Below are positions 12,101 through 26,638 of a stretch of DNA of 64,000 nt, in pieces. A model generated the notes under the pieces. It was not told where the DNA came from. It saw only the letters and a list, made by a program, of their open reading frames with translations, and ran no database searches. The translations under genes were made by a program, and so were the position numbers. Origin of the DNA: Tethya wilhelma (lineage: Eukaryota; Porifera; Demospongiae; Tethyida; Tethyidae); assembly GCA_964030475.1 (NCBI GenBank), contig CAXIPT010000002.1:12578853-12642852 (forward strand), read 5' to 3'. Each line of letters opens with the position of its first letter. Positions within the stretch are counted from its first letter, which is position 1.

Positions 12101-13627
12101 TTAAGTAACACAAGAGGCATTACCAGTATAATCAGATTTCAAAACATCCTTTAAATTCAGTGAAGTTGTACATTCACGACTGTGTGTGTCCTTAAACCTG
12201 TTTGCTATAGAGGCCTGATATGAGCCACCTGCAACTACAATGAGGGCATTACCATAGAGCAAACTGTCTGCTTCTACTAGAGACACAAGTCCAGAGCTCA
12301 GTGGGAGGCCAAACTTTTCAGGGTCAAATCCAGCTGGCTAAACATCAAGCATAGAAAGGAGCTTCTCTGCTTTATCCTTACATGTAGTGACTGGTTTCCA
12401 CTTCCATTCGAAGTGACAGGAGTCACTACTGTAGTGGCCATAGTCATGCATGAGTATTACCGAGGAATTCCTTGAGAGATTGCATCTTTGTTTCATTTGA
12501 TCGACCAGTACATTAAGTTTCTTAATTAAACATTCATAAAATAGTTCTGAGTTGTTTCGTTTGTGGGGCTCAAACAACTTCTCAAATCGGATGTGAATTG
12601 ATAGATATGGGTTGACACTCAAACCTAGAGACTCGACAAATTGTTTGGTGGTTCTTTTCACTAAGTCGCTGCGAACAATTTTTGGTGGTGGTAATACACA
12701 CCTATCCATTGTTGTGGAACGATCAGGCAGTTTTCGAGTGAACTGTCCCTGCCAAGTGACAAACACAACACTTGCAAGATGCCTCTGTAAGGCTGAAGGA
12801 ATCAAGCCTTCTCGATGTTTGATATTCTCATAGATGTAGTCCATGATTTGGAGTAATGAAACATTCATTGTTTTGTGTATACAAAATACCTGTTCAACAT
12901 AAAACTCTGTGGCAAATTGGTTTGTATTTGAATCCTCATTCATTGCAGTGTCCAATTCTTTATTGAGTGTAGCTGCTACATTTTCAACAAGTCCTGTCTT
13001 TGCTGCCGTTGCTGTACAGTCCACAATAGGTTCTTTGTCAAATTTAACAATGTTGTCCATTTGGTTGTGAATCTTCTTTGGCAAAAAGTACATGTGCTTC
13101 ACAAAGTAAACTACAAGAATGTTTCGGTAGGAATGTAGCAAAAAATCATTGAATGAATGGACAACAGGTCTTGAAGAATAAAAAGGATTCTTTTCAAGAC
13201 AGTCACCAAGTTCTTTACTGATTCATTAATTGACCAAATTTTATGCTTGGTTTGTCTCGATAATCAAGAGCATACATCCTTGAATTAACAACGAATGGTT
13301 CGACACTGGCAGTGAAATTCCAGCCACCAATCAAATTGAGTAGCTGAATGTAATGTGCTGTTGACATTGTTAACTGTTCTGCAATGTGGAGAGCAAGAAT
13401 GTAACTCACATTCATGCTGCTCAGACTCTGATTGTTGGGTGCACGTGCTCCAGACTGCCATCTTGTGTTCACATAATTTGTAACTGAGCAGTCTTCAAAG
13501 TGAAACTGTTGCTTGGCTTGAGTCTTGAATTAATTAGATCCAATCGTGGCAATGTGAAGAGCACTACCAACAGCACAGCTATAATAATGAATATATATAA
13601 ATAGCTGTAAGCATACCTGAGAGCCAT
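12101..13627 (-). pseudogene. Broken copy of the fucosyltransferase-like gene
   Basis: Intronless relative of the two + strand copies at 13781 and 16010. It starts at ATG 13625-13627 and matches them to TAA 12101-12103, including the membrane anchor and the SIHIRFEKLFE motif. It carries at least three lesions: a frame change near 13470 just before the TRWQSG-equivalent, an ~11-bp deletion with loss of frame near 13215-13225 after KFGQLMN, and an in-frame TAG near 12337 where both paralogues have AAG. It lies head-to-head with copy 1, 153 bp apart, so the pair looks like an inverted duplication that kept the promoter region. It probably makes no full-length protein. Confidence 0.85.
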
Positions 13628-13780
13628 TCTCAGCTGGCTGACCTTGAAACTGAAACTCAGTCGTCTACATTAGCATCCAAATTACGTCATAATTGACCAC
13701 ACCCTATAGCCCTAGCTAGCTCGACCAGAAGGGGTGGAGTCTGGAGGCGAGACTCGACTTTGACCACTGACTGAACCTTG

Positions 13781-15325
13781 ATGGCTCTGAAGAACACTCA
13801 CAGCTATTATATTTTTACTATTTTCGTTATCATAGCTGTGGTGTTGGTGGTACTCTTCACATTGCCACGATTGGATCTAAGGTTCAAGACTCAAGCCAAG
13901 ACTAGTTCAAGACTCAAGCCAAGCAACAGTAATACTTTGAAGACTGCATATCAGTATGTGAAAACAAAATGGCAATCTGGAATACGTGCACCCAACAATC
14001 AGAGTCTGAGCAGCATGAATGTGAGTTACATGCTTGCTCTCCACATTGCAGAACAGTTGACAATGTCAACAATACATTATATTCAGTTACTCAATTTGGT
14101 TGGTGGCTGGAATTTCACTGGTGTCGAACCATACGTTGTTGATTCAAGGATGTTTGCTCTCCATCAGCCAGACAAAGTGAACGTAAAATTAGGTCACTTA
14201 GTGAATCTTTCTAATTTAGTTGAAGAACTTGGTGACTGCCTTGAAAAAAGTTCTTATTATTCTTCAAGACCTGTTGTTCATTCACTCAACAATTTTTTGC
14301 TACATTCCTACCGAAACATTCTTGTAGTTTACTTTGTGAAGCACATGTACTTTTTACCAAAAAAGATTCACAACCAAATGGACAGCAGTGTTAAATTTGA
14401 CAAAGAACCTATTGTGGACTGTACAGCAACGGCAGCAAAGACAGGACTCGCTGAAAGTGTAGCAGCTAAACTCAATAAAGAATTGGACACTGCAATGAAT
14501 GAGGATTTGAATGCAAACCAATTAGCAACAGAATTTTATGTCGAACAGGTATTTTGTATACACAAAACAATGGACGTTTCATTACTCCAAATCATGGACT
14601 ACATCTACAAGAATATCAAACACCGAGAAGGCTTGATTTCTTCAACCTTACAGAGGCATCTTGCAAGTGTTGTGTTTGTCACTTGGCAAGGACATTACAC
14701 TCGAAAACTGCCTGATCGTTCCACAACAATGGACAGGTGCTGGTCAAAAATATTTCGCAGCGACTTAGTGAAAAGAACCACCAAACAATTTGTCAAGTCT
14801 CTAGGTTTGAGTGTCAACCCATATCTATCAATTCACATCCGATTTGAGAAGTTGTTTGAGCACAAACAAAACAACACAGAACTATTTTATGAATGTTCAA
14901 TGAAGAAGCTTAATGTACTGATCGACCAAATGAAACAGAGATGCAATCTCTCAAGGAATTCCTCGGTACTACTCATGCATGACTATGGCCACTACAGTAG
15001 CGACACCTGTCACTTTGAAGGGAAGTGGAAACCAGTCACTACATGTAAGGATAAAGCGGAGAAGCTCCTTTCTATACCTGATCTTAAACCAGCTGGATTT
15101 GACCCTAAAAAGTTTGGCCTCCCACTGAGCTCTGGACTTGTGTCCCTGGTAGAAGCTGACAGTTTGCTCTATGGTAGCGCCCTCATTGTAGTTGCAGGTG
15201 GCTCCTTTCAGGACTCTATAGCAAAAAAGTTTAAGAACACTCACAGTCGTGAATGTACAACTTCACTGAATCTAAAAGACGTTTTGAAATATGATCATAC
15301 TGGTACTGCCTCTTGTGTCACTTGA
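13781..15325 (+). CDS. Type II membrane protein, O-fucosyltransferase-like (copy 1)
   Basis: Intronless, 514 residues from ATG 13781. A short cytosolic N-terminus leads into one membrane span (about residues 11-30, IFTIFVIIAVVLVVLFTLP), then a lumenal region: the layout of a Golgi glycosyltransferase. The lumenal part has Asn-X-Ser/Thr sites and a block YLSIHIRFEKLFE (around residue 350) that resembles the HxR motif which binds GDP-fucose in the POFUT/FUT8 GT-B group. A downstream LMHDYG strand and a SGLVSLVEADSLLYGSALIV block resemble the C-terminal acceptor-side Rossmann motifs of those enzymes. The family call is inference from motif shape only; the substrate is unknown. It is closely related to the copy at 16010 and to the pseudogene at 12101. 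Confidence 0.7.
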   Translation: MALKNTHSYYIFTIFVIIAVVLVVLFTLPRLDLRFKTQAKTSSRLKPSNSNTLKTAYQYVKTKWQSGIRAPNNQSLSSMNVSYMLALHIAEQLTMSTIHYIQLLNLVGGWNFTGVEPYVVDSRMFALHQPDKVNVKLGHLVNLSNLVEELGDCLEKSSYYSSRPVVHSLNNFLLHSYRNILVVYFVKHMYFLPKKIHNQMDSSVKFDKEPIVDCTATAAKTGLAESVAAKLNKELDTAMNEDLNANQLATEFYVEQVFCIHKTMDVSLLQIMDYIYKNIKHREGLISSTLQRHLASVVFVTWQGHYTRKLPDRSTTMDRCWSKIFRSDLVKRTTKQFVKSLGLSVNPYLSIHIRFEKLFEHKQNNTELFYECSMKKLNVLIDQMKQRCNLSRNSSVLLMHDYGHYSSDTCHFEGKWKPVTTCKDKAEKLLSIPDLKPAGFDPKKFGLPLSSGLVSLVEADSLLYGSALIVVAGGSFQDSIAKKFKNTHSRECTTSLNLKDVLKYDHTGTASCVT

Positions 15326-16009
15326 ATGGGAGAAGACCGTCAGTCTGATTGACAGTAATAGGTAAACTAGTTCTGTAACTTAAATAATCTGTCAACTTTT
15401 AACAGAATTTCAATCAGTGTTTCAACCATCCTTCACTGGGATCTGATTGGGCTATCCATTTAATAAGAATACACCTCTGTGGAAGAGTGCCTTGGTAAAA
15501 TTGCCCACTGGACATCGATATTTTTCAAAGACCCTCCTTTACATCAAATTGGCTACTAGTTTCACCCCTAGACGCTATCAGTCCAGACTGTTTTTACTCC
15601 GCAACTCCCACCCCTTTCTTGTTTACTGTAAGTTCATTTAAGATCAAGTTGTATGCCTGGCTTAATGGCAGTACTAATAATTTAGTAGTAATTTCAAGTA
15701 GGTGTTAACCAATCAGCCCTCCCTGTCTTGCTAGCCAGACTCTTCGAAAAAAAAATGGGAGCCATAGATATATATACTATGGTAGTACGTATGGCTGTGC
15801 CCACAGGACTCGCTCGAAGGTGAAACCTCCATACTTGAATTGCTGATCATGAGGCAGAAAAAAGATCGCTGACTCAGCAACTTTATCTGCGGGCTAGTTA
15901 TAAATGCTGAATGGGAACGTCGAACCGAAACAAGACATGGCAAAGGTCGTCAAGCACCGAAACTTCCGAAATTCCTTTGCCTCTGACCTCTGACTTTGAC
16001 CTCTAGAAT
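15326..16009. other. Spacer between fucosyltransferase-like copies
   Basis: No supported gene. 15731-15790 contains a GCTAGCCAGACTC fragment also present at 10990-11004, followed by an A-run and a short imperfect inverted repeat around CCATAG/CTATGG. Confidence 0.5.
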
Positions 16010-17548
16010 ATGGAGGTTCTGGCTTTGAAGAACACTAGTAACCGTTCGTTTTACTCTATTTTAGTATTTGTTGTCATAGTTGTGCTGTTGGTAGTGCTCT
16101 TCACATTGCCACAGTTAGTTAGCTCAAGATCCAAGTTCAAAGCCAATGAAGTGATTACAAGCTGGAGGCTGCCGTCTGATAAATATGGAGGCACACATTT
16201 ATACAGCCAAAGTCTCAGCAGTATGAACGTGAGTTACATGCTTGCTCTCCGCTATCCAGAACAATTGACAATGTCAACAGCACATTACATTCAGTTGCTC
16301 AATTTGATTGGTGGCTGGAATTTCACTGGTGTCGAATCATTCTTCTGTGAATCAACAATGTATGCTCTCCATCAGCCAAACAAAGTAAACATAAAATTCA
16401 GCCACTTAATAAATCTTTCTAATTTAGTTGAGGAACTTGGTGACTGTCTTGAAAAGAGTCATTTTTATTCTTCAAGACCCGTTGTTCATTCACTCAATGA
16501 TTTTTTGCTACATTCTTACAGAAACCTTCTCGTAGTGTACTTTATAAAGCACAAGTACGTCTTACCAAAGAAGATTCACAACCAAATGGACAGCAGTGTT
16601 AAATTTGACAAGGAGCCTATTGTGGACTGTACAGCGACGGCAGCAAAGACAGGACTCGCTGAAAGTGTAGCAGCTAAACTCAATAAAGAATTGGACACTG
16701 CAATGAATGAGGATTTGAATACAAACCAATTTGTGACAGAATTTTATGTTGAACAGGCATTTTGTATACACAAAACAATGAATGTTTCATTACTCCAAAT
16801 CATGGACTACATCTACGAGAATATCAAACACCGAGAAGGCTTAATTCCTTCAGCCTTACAGAGGCATCTTGCAAGTGTTGTGTTTGTCAGTTGGCAAGGA
16901 CAGTTCACTCGAAAACTGCCTGATCGCTACACAACAATGGACAGGTGCCAATTACCACCACCGAAAATAGTTCACAGTGATTTTGTGAAAAGAACTACTG
17001 AACAATTTACTGAGTCTCTAGGTTTGAGTGTAAACTCGTATCTATCAATTCACATTCGATTTGAGAAGTTGTTTGAATCTAAACTACATGTAAACAGCAC
17101 AGAACTATTTTATGAATGTTCAATGAAGAAGCTTAATGTACTGATCGACCAAATGAAACAGAGATGCAATCTTTCATTGGATTCTTCAGTATTGCTTATG
17201 ACAGACTATGGCCCCTTTGGTAGCCACTCTTGCCACTTGTATGGGAAGTGGAAACCAGTCAATGCATGTAAGAATAAAGCGGAGAAGCTCCTTTCTGTGC
17301 TTGATGTTAAGCCAGCTGGATTTGACCCTGAAAAGTTTGGCCTCCCACTGAGCTCTGGACTTGTGTCTCTGGTAGAAGCAGACAGTTTGCTCTATGGTAG
17401 TGCCCTCATTGTAGCTGGAGGTGGCTCCTTTCAGGCCTCTATAGCAAAAAAGTTTAAGAACACTCACAGTCATGAATGTACAACTTCACTGAATCTAAAC
17501 GATGTTTTGAAATATGATCATACTGGTAATGCCTCTTGTGTTACTTGA
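16010..17548 (+). CDS. Type II membrane protein, O-fucosyltransferase-like (copy 2)
   Basis: Intronless, 512 residues. It shares the layout of copy 1: short basic N-terminus, one membrane span at about residues 14-34 (ILVFVVIVVLLVVLFTLP), and a lumenal domain with YLSIHIRFEKLFE and SSGLVSLVEADSLLYGSAL. The stem differs most between copies, while the central 16590-16732 stretch is almost identical to copy 1 (14382-14522). Elsewhere, for example at 16780-16970 (LIPSALQRHL, QLPPPKIV), it is closer to the pseudogene. This mosaic suggests gene conversion. Function as for copy 1, unproven. Confidence 0.7.
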   Translation: MEVLALKNTSNRSFYSILVFVVIVVLLVVLFTLPQLVSSRSKFKANEVITSWRLPSDKYGGTHLYSQSLSSMNVSYMLALRYPEQLTMSTAHYIQLLNLIGGWNFTGVESFFCESTMYALHQPNKVNIKFSHLINLSNLVEELGDCLEKSHFYSSRPVVHSLNDFLLHSYRNLLVVYFIKHKYVLPKKIHNQMDSSVKFDKEPIVDCTATAAKTGLAESVAAKLNKELDTAMNEDLNTNQFVTEFYVEQAFCIHKTMNVSLLQIMDYIYENIKHREGLIPSALQRHLASVVFVSWQGQFTRKLPDRYTTMDRCQLPPPKIVHSDFVKRTTEQFTESLGLSVNSYLSIHIRFEKLFESKLHVNSTELFYECSMKKLNVLIDQMKQRCNLSLDSSVLLMTDYGPFGSHSCHLYGKWKPVNACKNKAEKLLSVLDVKPAGFDPEKFGLPLSSGLVSLVEADSLLYGSALIVAGGGSFQASIAKKFKNTHSHECTTSLNLNDVLKYDHTGNASCVT

Positions 17549-17971
17549 ATGGGAGAAGACAATTCTAATTGCGCAATAATAGGTATACGTATATAGATAT
17601 ATGTAATTATTATTATTTATTTATTTATTTGTCTTTGTAACAAATATTATTATTAGACTGGTATTACGATTTAAACTTTTAACAGAATTTCAATTACACC
17701 TAGCATGGATCGCTAGCTGGAATGCAATTAAAGAGAAGCCATGTGCTATATACAATCACAACTAAACCACAAAATAAGCAGTTTGCACATGGAGCATACC
17801 TGATAATCGCAAACCATCGCAATCGATCTCTGGCGCGGCCGGCAAGGCGTGCATGGCACGCATGCATATGTGCATGTGCCGCAATGCATGTACCATGCGT
17901 GCGCATACTTATTCTCCATCTCCTCAACAGTGAGTTGCAGCTTTCAATTTTTTTTATTATTATTATTATTT
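17549..17971. other. Convergent spacer between copy 2 and LCMT2
   Basis: AT-rich, with TTTA repeats near 17605-17630 and a CATG-rich stretch near 17850-17905. A 100-codon open frame here (17722-18024) overlaps LCMT2's last exon and looks non-coding. Confidence 0.5.
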
Positions 17972-20934
17972 CTACCGTGTCCGGTTATCATTTGGTAGTA
18001 CTATTAGGTGTGGACAAGAGTTAATATGAGTTCCAAAAGAGAAGCAGTTTCCTCCACCACCCAGTATTATCACACTGGCAGTTTCACCGTCCTTCACCGC
18101 ATGTGTAGTATGATTGTGAAGAAGAACAGGACCAATTTCAGCAGGGACCTAGTGAGAAATGACACACGGTGCAATAACAATGACTACACCATCAGTTTAG
18201 ACAATAATTGACTGAAGAGTGTGGAGGATAAGGCTTACAATGTCATAAAAATTTTTTATACAGATGCAGCATTGCTTTTAGTCAATGTACCGACCATAAC
18301 TTACATTGATGTTATACTTTATCCATGTTTTATTAACCAGATCAAGCCTCAAAATCTCTTGAGTTGGTTTCAGGGAGACACCACCAACTAACCAGGCCTC
18401 ATCTCCACACACACATCCACTCATACTATACCTACATGCATTATAAGACAAGGGTAGATTCTCAACTCATTGTATAATACCACACAATCATTGCAGTGCC
18501 ACTGTACCTTTCAGGTAAAGATGGAGTGAACTCTAGACTGGCTATTGACCATCCTGAGGAGTTGAGTGTTAGTTGGAAGCTAGATGACAATGGTTGAAGG
18601 TCACAATTTAACCCTCCTATGATCAATACACTGCTGCCATAAGTGAGTCCACAATGAGAGTACCTTCCTTCAGGTAGACTAACAGGGATCTATACATAGA
18701 AAAGAAATAGTTGTTGTATATGGAGGAGCCACTACTGTCATATGGAATTGTGATAACTAATGTACCTTTTCAAGAGTCCAAGAGGTTGTGTCCAAGCAAT
18801 AGCAGTCGTTCAGAGCACCATTCCTAGTGGATTGGCCTCCAACAATTGTTACATACTCCGTCCCTACATCCAGGAAGTCCATGTTTCATTATCATACATT
18901 ATAAATCAGTATTTAGTGTGATTGCATACTGTACCTCCAATTGAGAGAGTGTTCAGTGAGTGTCTCCATCTTGGCTCTAGCTGTGCTGACTTTGGATGTA
19001 GTTTCACCTCCTCAAACTCGGCCTTGTCACTGTCAGGAAGCTTTAAAGTGTAAAACGAGCCATTGGGTCTAGTTGGTGACATTCTTCCTCCATATATCAG
19101 CACTCTGCAGTCAGACAGTGAGGTTGCTCGATGGTGCATTATGGCACCTGTTGGAATATAGTCAGAAACAGAAATAAGAGTGGTCTCCGAAGCTCTTTTG
19201 AGAGTGTACCTGGTCCTTTTCCTGTTGTTTTGATGAGATTACAGTTCCATTGGTTCACTCCATCTTCACCGACACCTCCTGGTTTCATGAGGACAACGTC
19301 ACTGAGTCTTGTGTGCACACCTGTCGATGTGGAGCTCCCAAAACCACACAACACAACAATCTCCTTGGAGGACAACTGAACAGAAGCATGGGCATACCTG
19401 CATGCATGCATAGCAATCCAGATAATAAAAGACGTACAATCTGATTACACGATAACCCCTTTCATCATACAGATGATTAGTTCAATAAACCTTTCCTTGT
19501 CTTCTCTCGTCCTATTATTATATGCTAGCTCTATAGCCTCGTACCCATGCTCTCCCTTTTGACCTCGAAAGGAGAGAGCCTGGATACGAAGCTAGTAGCT
19601 TTATACAGCATGAGATGATTTTATTTTTAACCACATAGCATTTACCTTGCAAGCAGGGGATTCTGTTTGGCCTGAGAAAGTTGATAAAGTTTCAAACTAG
19701 GACAGCTCAGATCAGGAGGTAAAAATTGGACAGGAGGGAGAAGAGAATTAAGACTCTTGATGCAGGAGCCGGATGCAGCACACAGCAACATGTAGTGGCC
19801 ACATTTCAGATGCCACTCTTCAAACTCATCAAACAGTTCGAGACTACACACTCGTCTCCTTTCAGAGAGAGACAAGGAGGAGAAAAATTCATTCATGTCA
19901 CACGACTTGCACACATCCCATCCCTGCAATACAACGAAAGTATAATTATACACACACAAAAAAATCTTTTCCTATCAGTGTATGTGCATATGCAATGAGA
20001 TGATGTGCATACCGCATCCTTGAAGCGACACTCATGACTCTTTAGAGTTGGAAAAGAATTGATGTTCTTTAATGGGGAGCCAAGTGACGAAAAGTGTTTT
20101 TGCCTGCATAAAAAGAAACACAGAAAGCTAACAGTGCCTTCGAAAGTAGTATGTATGTTCAATGATCTCACATGATTAGTCCGAATCCATCATTGGGTTG
20201 AATCTGTGTAAAATAATCAAAGACTTACATATCACGTAAATGTACTAGTCCATGCAATCTAAGATGGTCAAAGTACTTTAATCTTACCTGCTCATATGTA
20301 CAGAATACAGCATTAGAAAATGACTTAGAACACCACTCCAAAAGTGAGTTTACTCTAAAATAACAAATTCAAAGATGCAGATAGAGGCAGTTTCATATCA
20401 ACAGAATCAATCGAGCACCTCACCTTGCAGTCTCAACATATGTGAGTACACACTCTGAGAACAACAGTGTTGGTAGGCAGTAGTCCACATCGCACACCTC
20501 TGTGAGAACACGATGGAGAGCTGGAAGGTCCCTCAGATCACAGCCAACAGCGTGGTAACAAGGAAGAGATGCTTTAGCATCAGTTGCTGCCATTTTACCA
20601 ATCACCATGGAGCTCAAAAGAGGAGATGAACTGATCATTATAAGCTTGGAATCAATAACTGCTGGAAAATCAATCTGTAGGCATGAAACATTGATAAAAG
20701 CATAATATTCCATTACCTGTAATGATTTAGTACAACATACACACTTACATACTTCAATATATTTGCATTTCTTCCCTTTATCTACCAGTCTGAAGTATGA
20801 AGTATCAAATCCAGCACCGAGAGAAATGATCTGGATGTGCTCATAGCCCAGAGAAGCCTGTTCATCCACAAACGAAATGAGCACATGACTTATTGCAGCT
20901 GCTCGAATGTAGTAACCCCTATGAGTGAGTGAGA

Positions 20935-21011
<77 letters not shown>

Positions 21012-21262
21012 TTGATGACCTCTTACCTGTTTATTAGAGAAGTTCTCTTGGCTGGTTTTGTCACAAAGTATTTCAGAAAGGGATCTTCGAAGTAGCAAGC
21101 TTCAGTCATGGAGAGCTTGCTCACTATACTGCTGTCATTTGTACTTTCAACCTCAAAGTGAGTGCATCAGATATGATTTGGCTGTACATAATTAAAGATC
21201 AGCTGTGTGCATGAACTTACAGCCTTTGTCTTTGATTTGGAGTTCATTTTCGAACAAGCCAT
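17972..21262 (-). CDS. LCMT2: tRNA wybutosine-synthesising protein 4 / LCMT2
   Basis: Complete multi-exon gene. TYW4 methylates and methoxycarbonylates the side chain of wybutosine at position 37 of tRNA-Phe. Exon 1 (21221-21262) starts MACSKMNSKSK. Exon 2 has TNDSSIVSKLS and the PLF-type leucine carboxyl methyltransferase N-terminus. Exon 3 carries the SAM-binding loop SLGAGFDTSYFRL. An exon near 20424-20674 has GCDLRDLP and the acidic strand TLLFSECVLTYVE. DMNEFFSSLSLSERRRV and LFDEFEEWHLKCGHY (19642-19925) end the methyltransferase half and match the human protein closely. Kelch-type repeats follow (ILIYGG- and LCGFGS-type strands, 18400-19420), and the last exon (17972-18148) has the diagnostic LGGGGNCFSFGTH. 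The stop is TAG 17972-17974. Introns contain a long (GT)n tract (20938-21010) and a hairpin element (19534-19594). Confidence 0.93.
19534..19594. repeat. Short hairpin element (CCTCGTACCC-GGATACGAGG type)
   Basis: Inverted arms 19534-19560 and 19568-19594 pair around a 7-base loop. Similar arms recur at 55871-55948 in a GDA intron, with related ends at 21957-22068 and near 25020, so this is a dispersed family. Confidence 0.65.
20938..21010. repeat. (GT)n microsatellite in LCMT2 intron
   Basis: About 36 GT units between LCMT2 exons 2 and 3, close to the exon 3 acceptor, where it forms a CA-rich tract on the sense strand. Confidence 0.9.
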
Positions 21263-21542
21263 ACTTTATATAATATATATAATGAACTCCTGCTAGTATC
21301 ACAGTAGATCCCTGATCACTAGTGAAAAAGTGCTGTTATGCTCGGTCATGCTGCATTGCATAGCACTAGACATTGACTTGCTATGTTGGCGTCCTTTACC
21401 ACATATATATACACAAAGTTATCCCCAACTTTGTAATGATGACTGGTCATACATGTACATAATGATTGTTACAAATACTGCGTTACACTTAACAATTGAT
21501 GTACACAATACATTAGCATGAGATTATATAGCTCCAGTCATC

Positions 21543-26332
<4,790 letters not shown>

Positions 26333-26598
26333 TTCAGTAGCTGTCAGAATAAGTATGTCACAGTAAATAGAAACTCTTTTCTTGGCAGATATGTACACGT
26401 TGGCAAAATGTTGTCGCGAAATAGAAAAACAGGTAATGGTCGACAGCAGACGATCACGAATTTCGCGCCTTGGAAATTAATTGCCCACAAAGCACACAAC
26501 ACGAGGAACAAACTGCAAATGAGCATTCTGCTTCCTCAATTATAAAACTGCTCAGTGGGTGACGTACTACACAATAATTCAAGCAAGCCACCACGGAG

Positions 26599-26606
26599 TA
26601 TATATA
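26599..26606 (+). promoter_or_regulatory. TATA-like element of the adhesion GPCR gene
   Basis: TATATATA 33 bp before the ATG at 26639, in the 306-bp divergent spacer shared with PSMC1. The short distance would imply a very short 5' UTR, so this is tentative. Confidence 0.35.
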
Positions 26607-26638
26607 CCACTCGAAAGAAAACCTCTCAAAGAAAAAAA

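Noticed and set aside
17722..18024. 100-codon + strand frame
   Set aside because: Overlaps the LCMT2 last exon on the other strand, with no recognisable domain, low-complexity ends and no splice partner.
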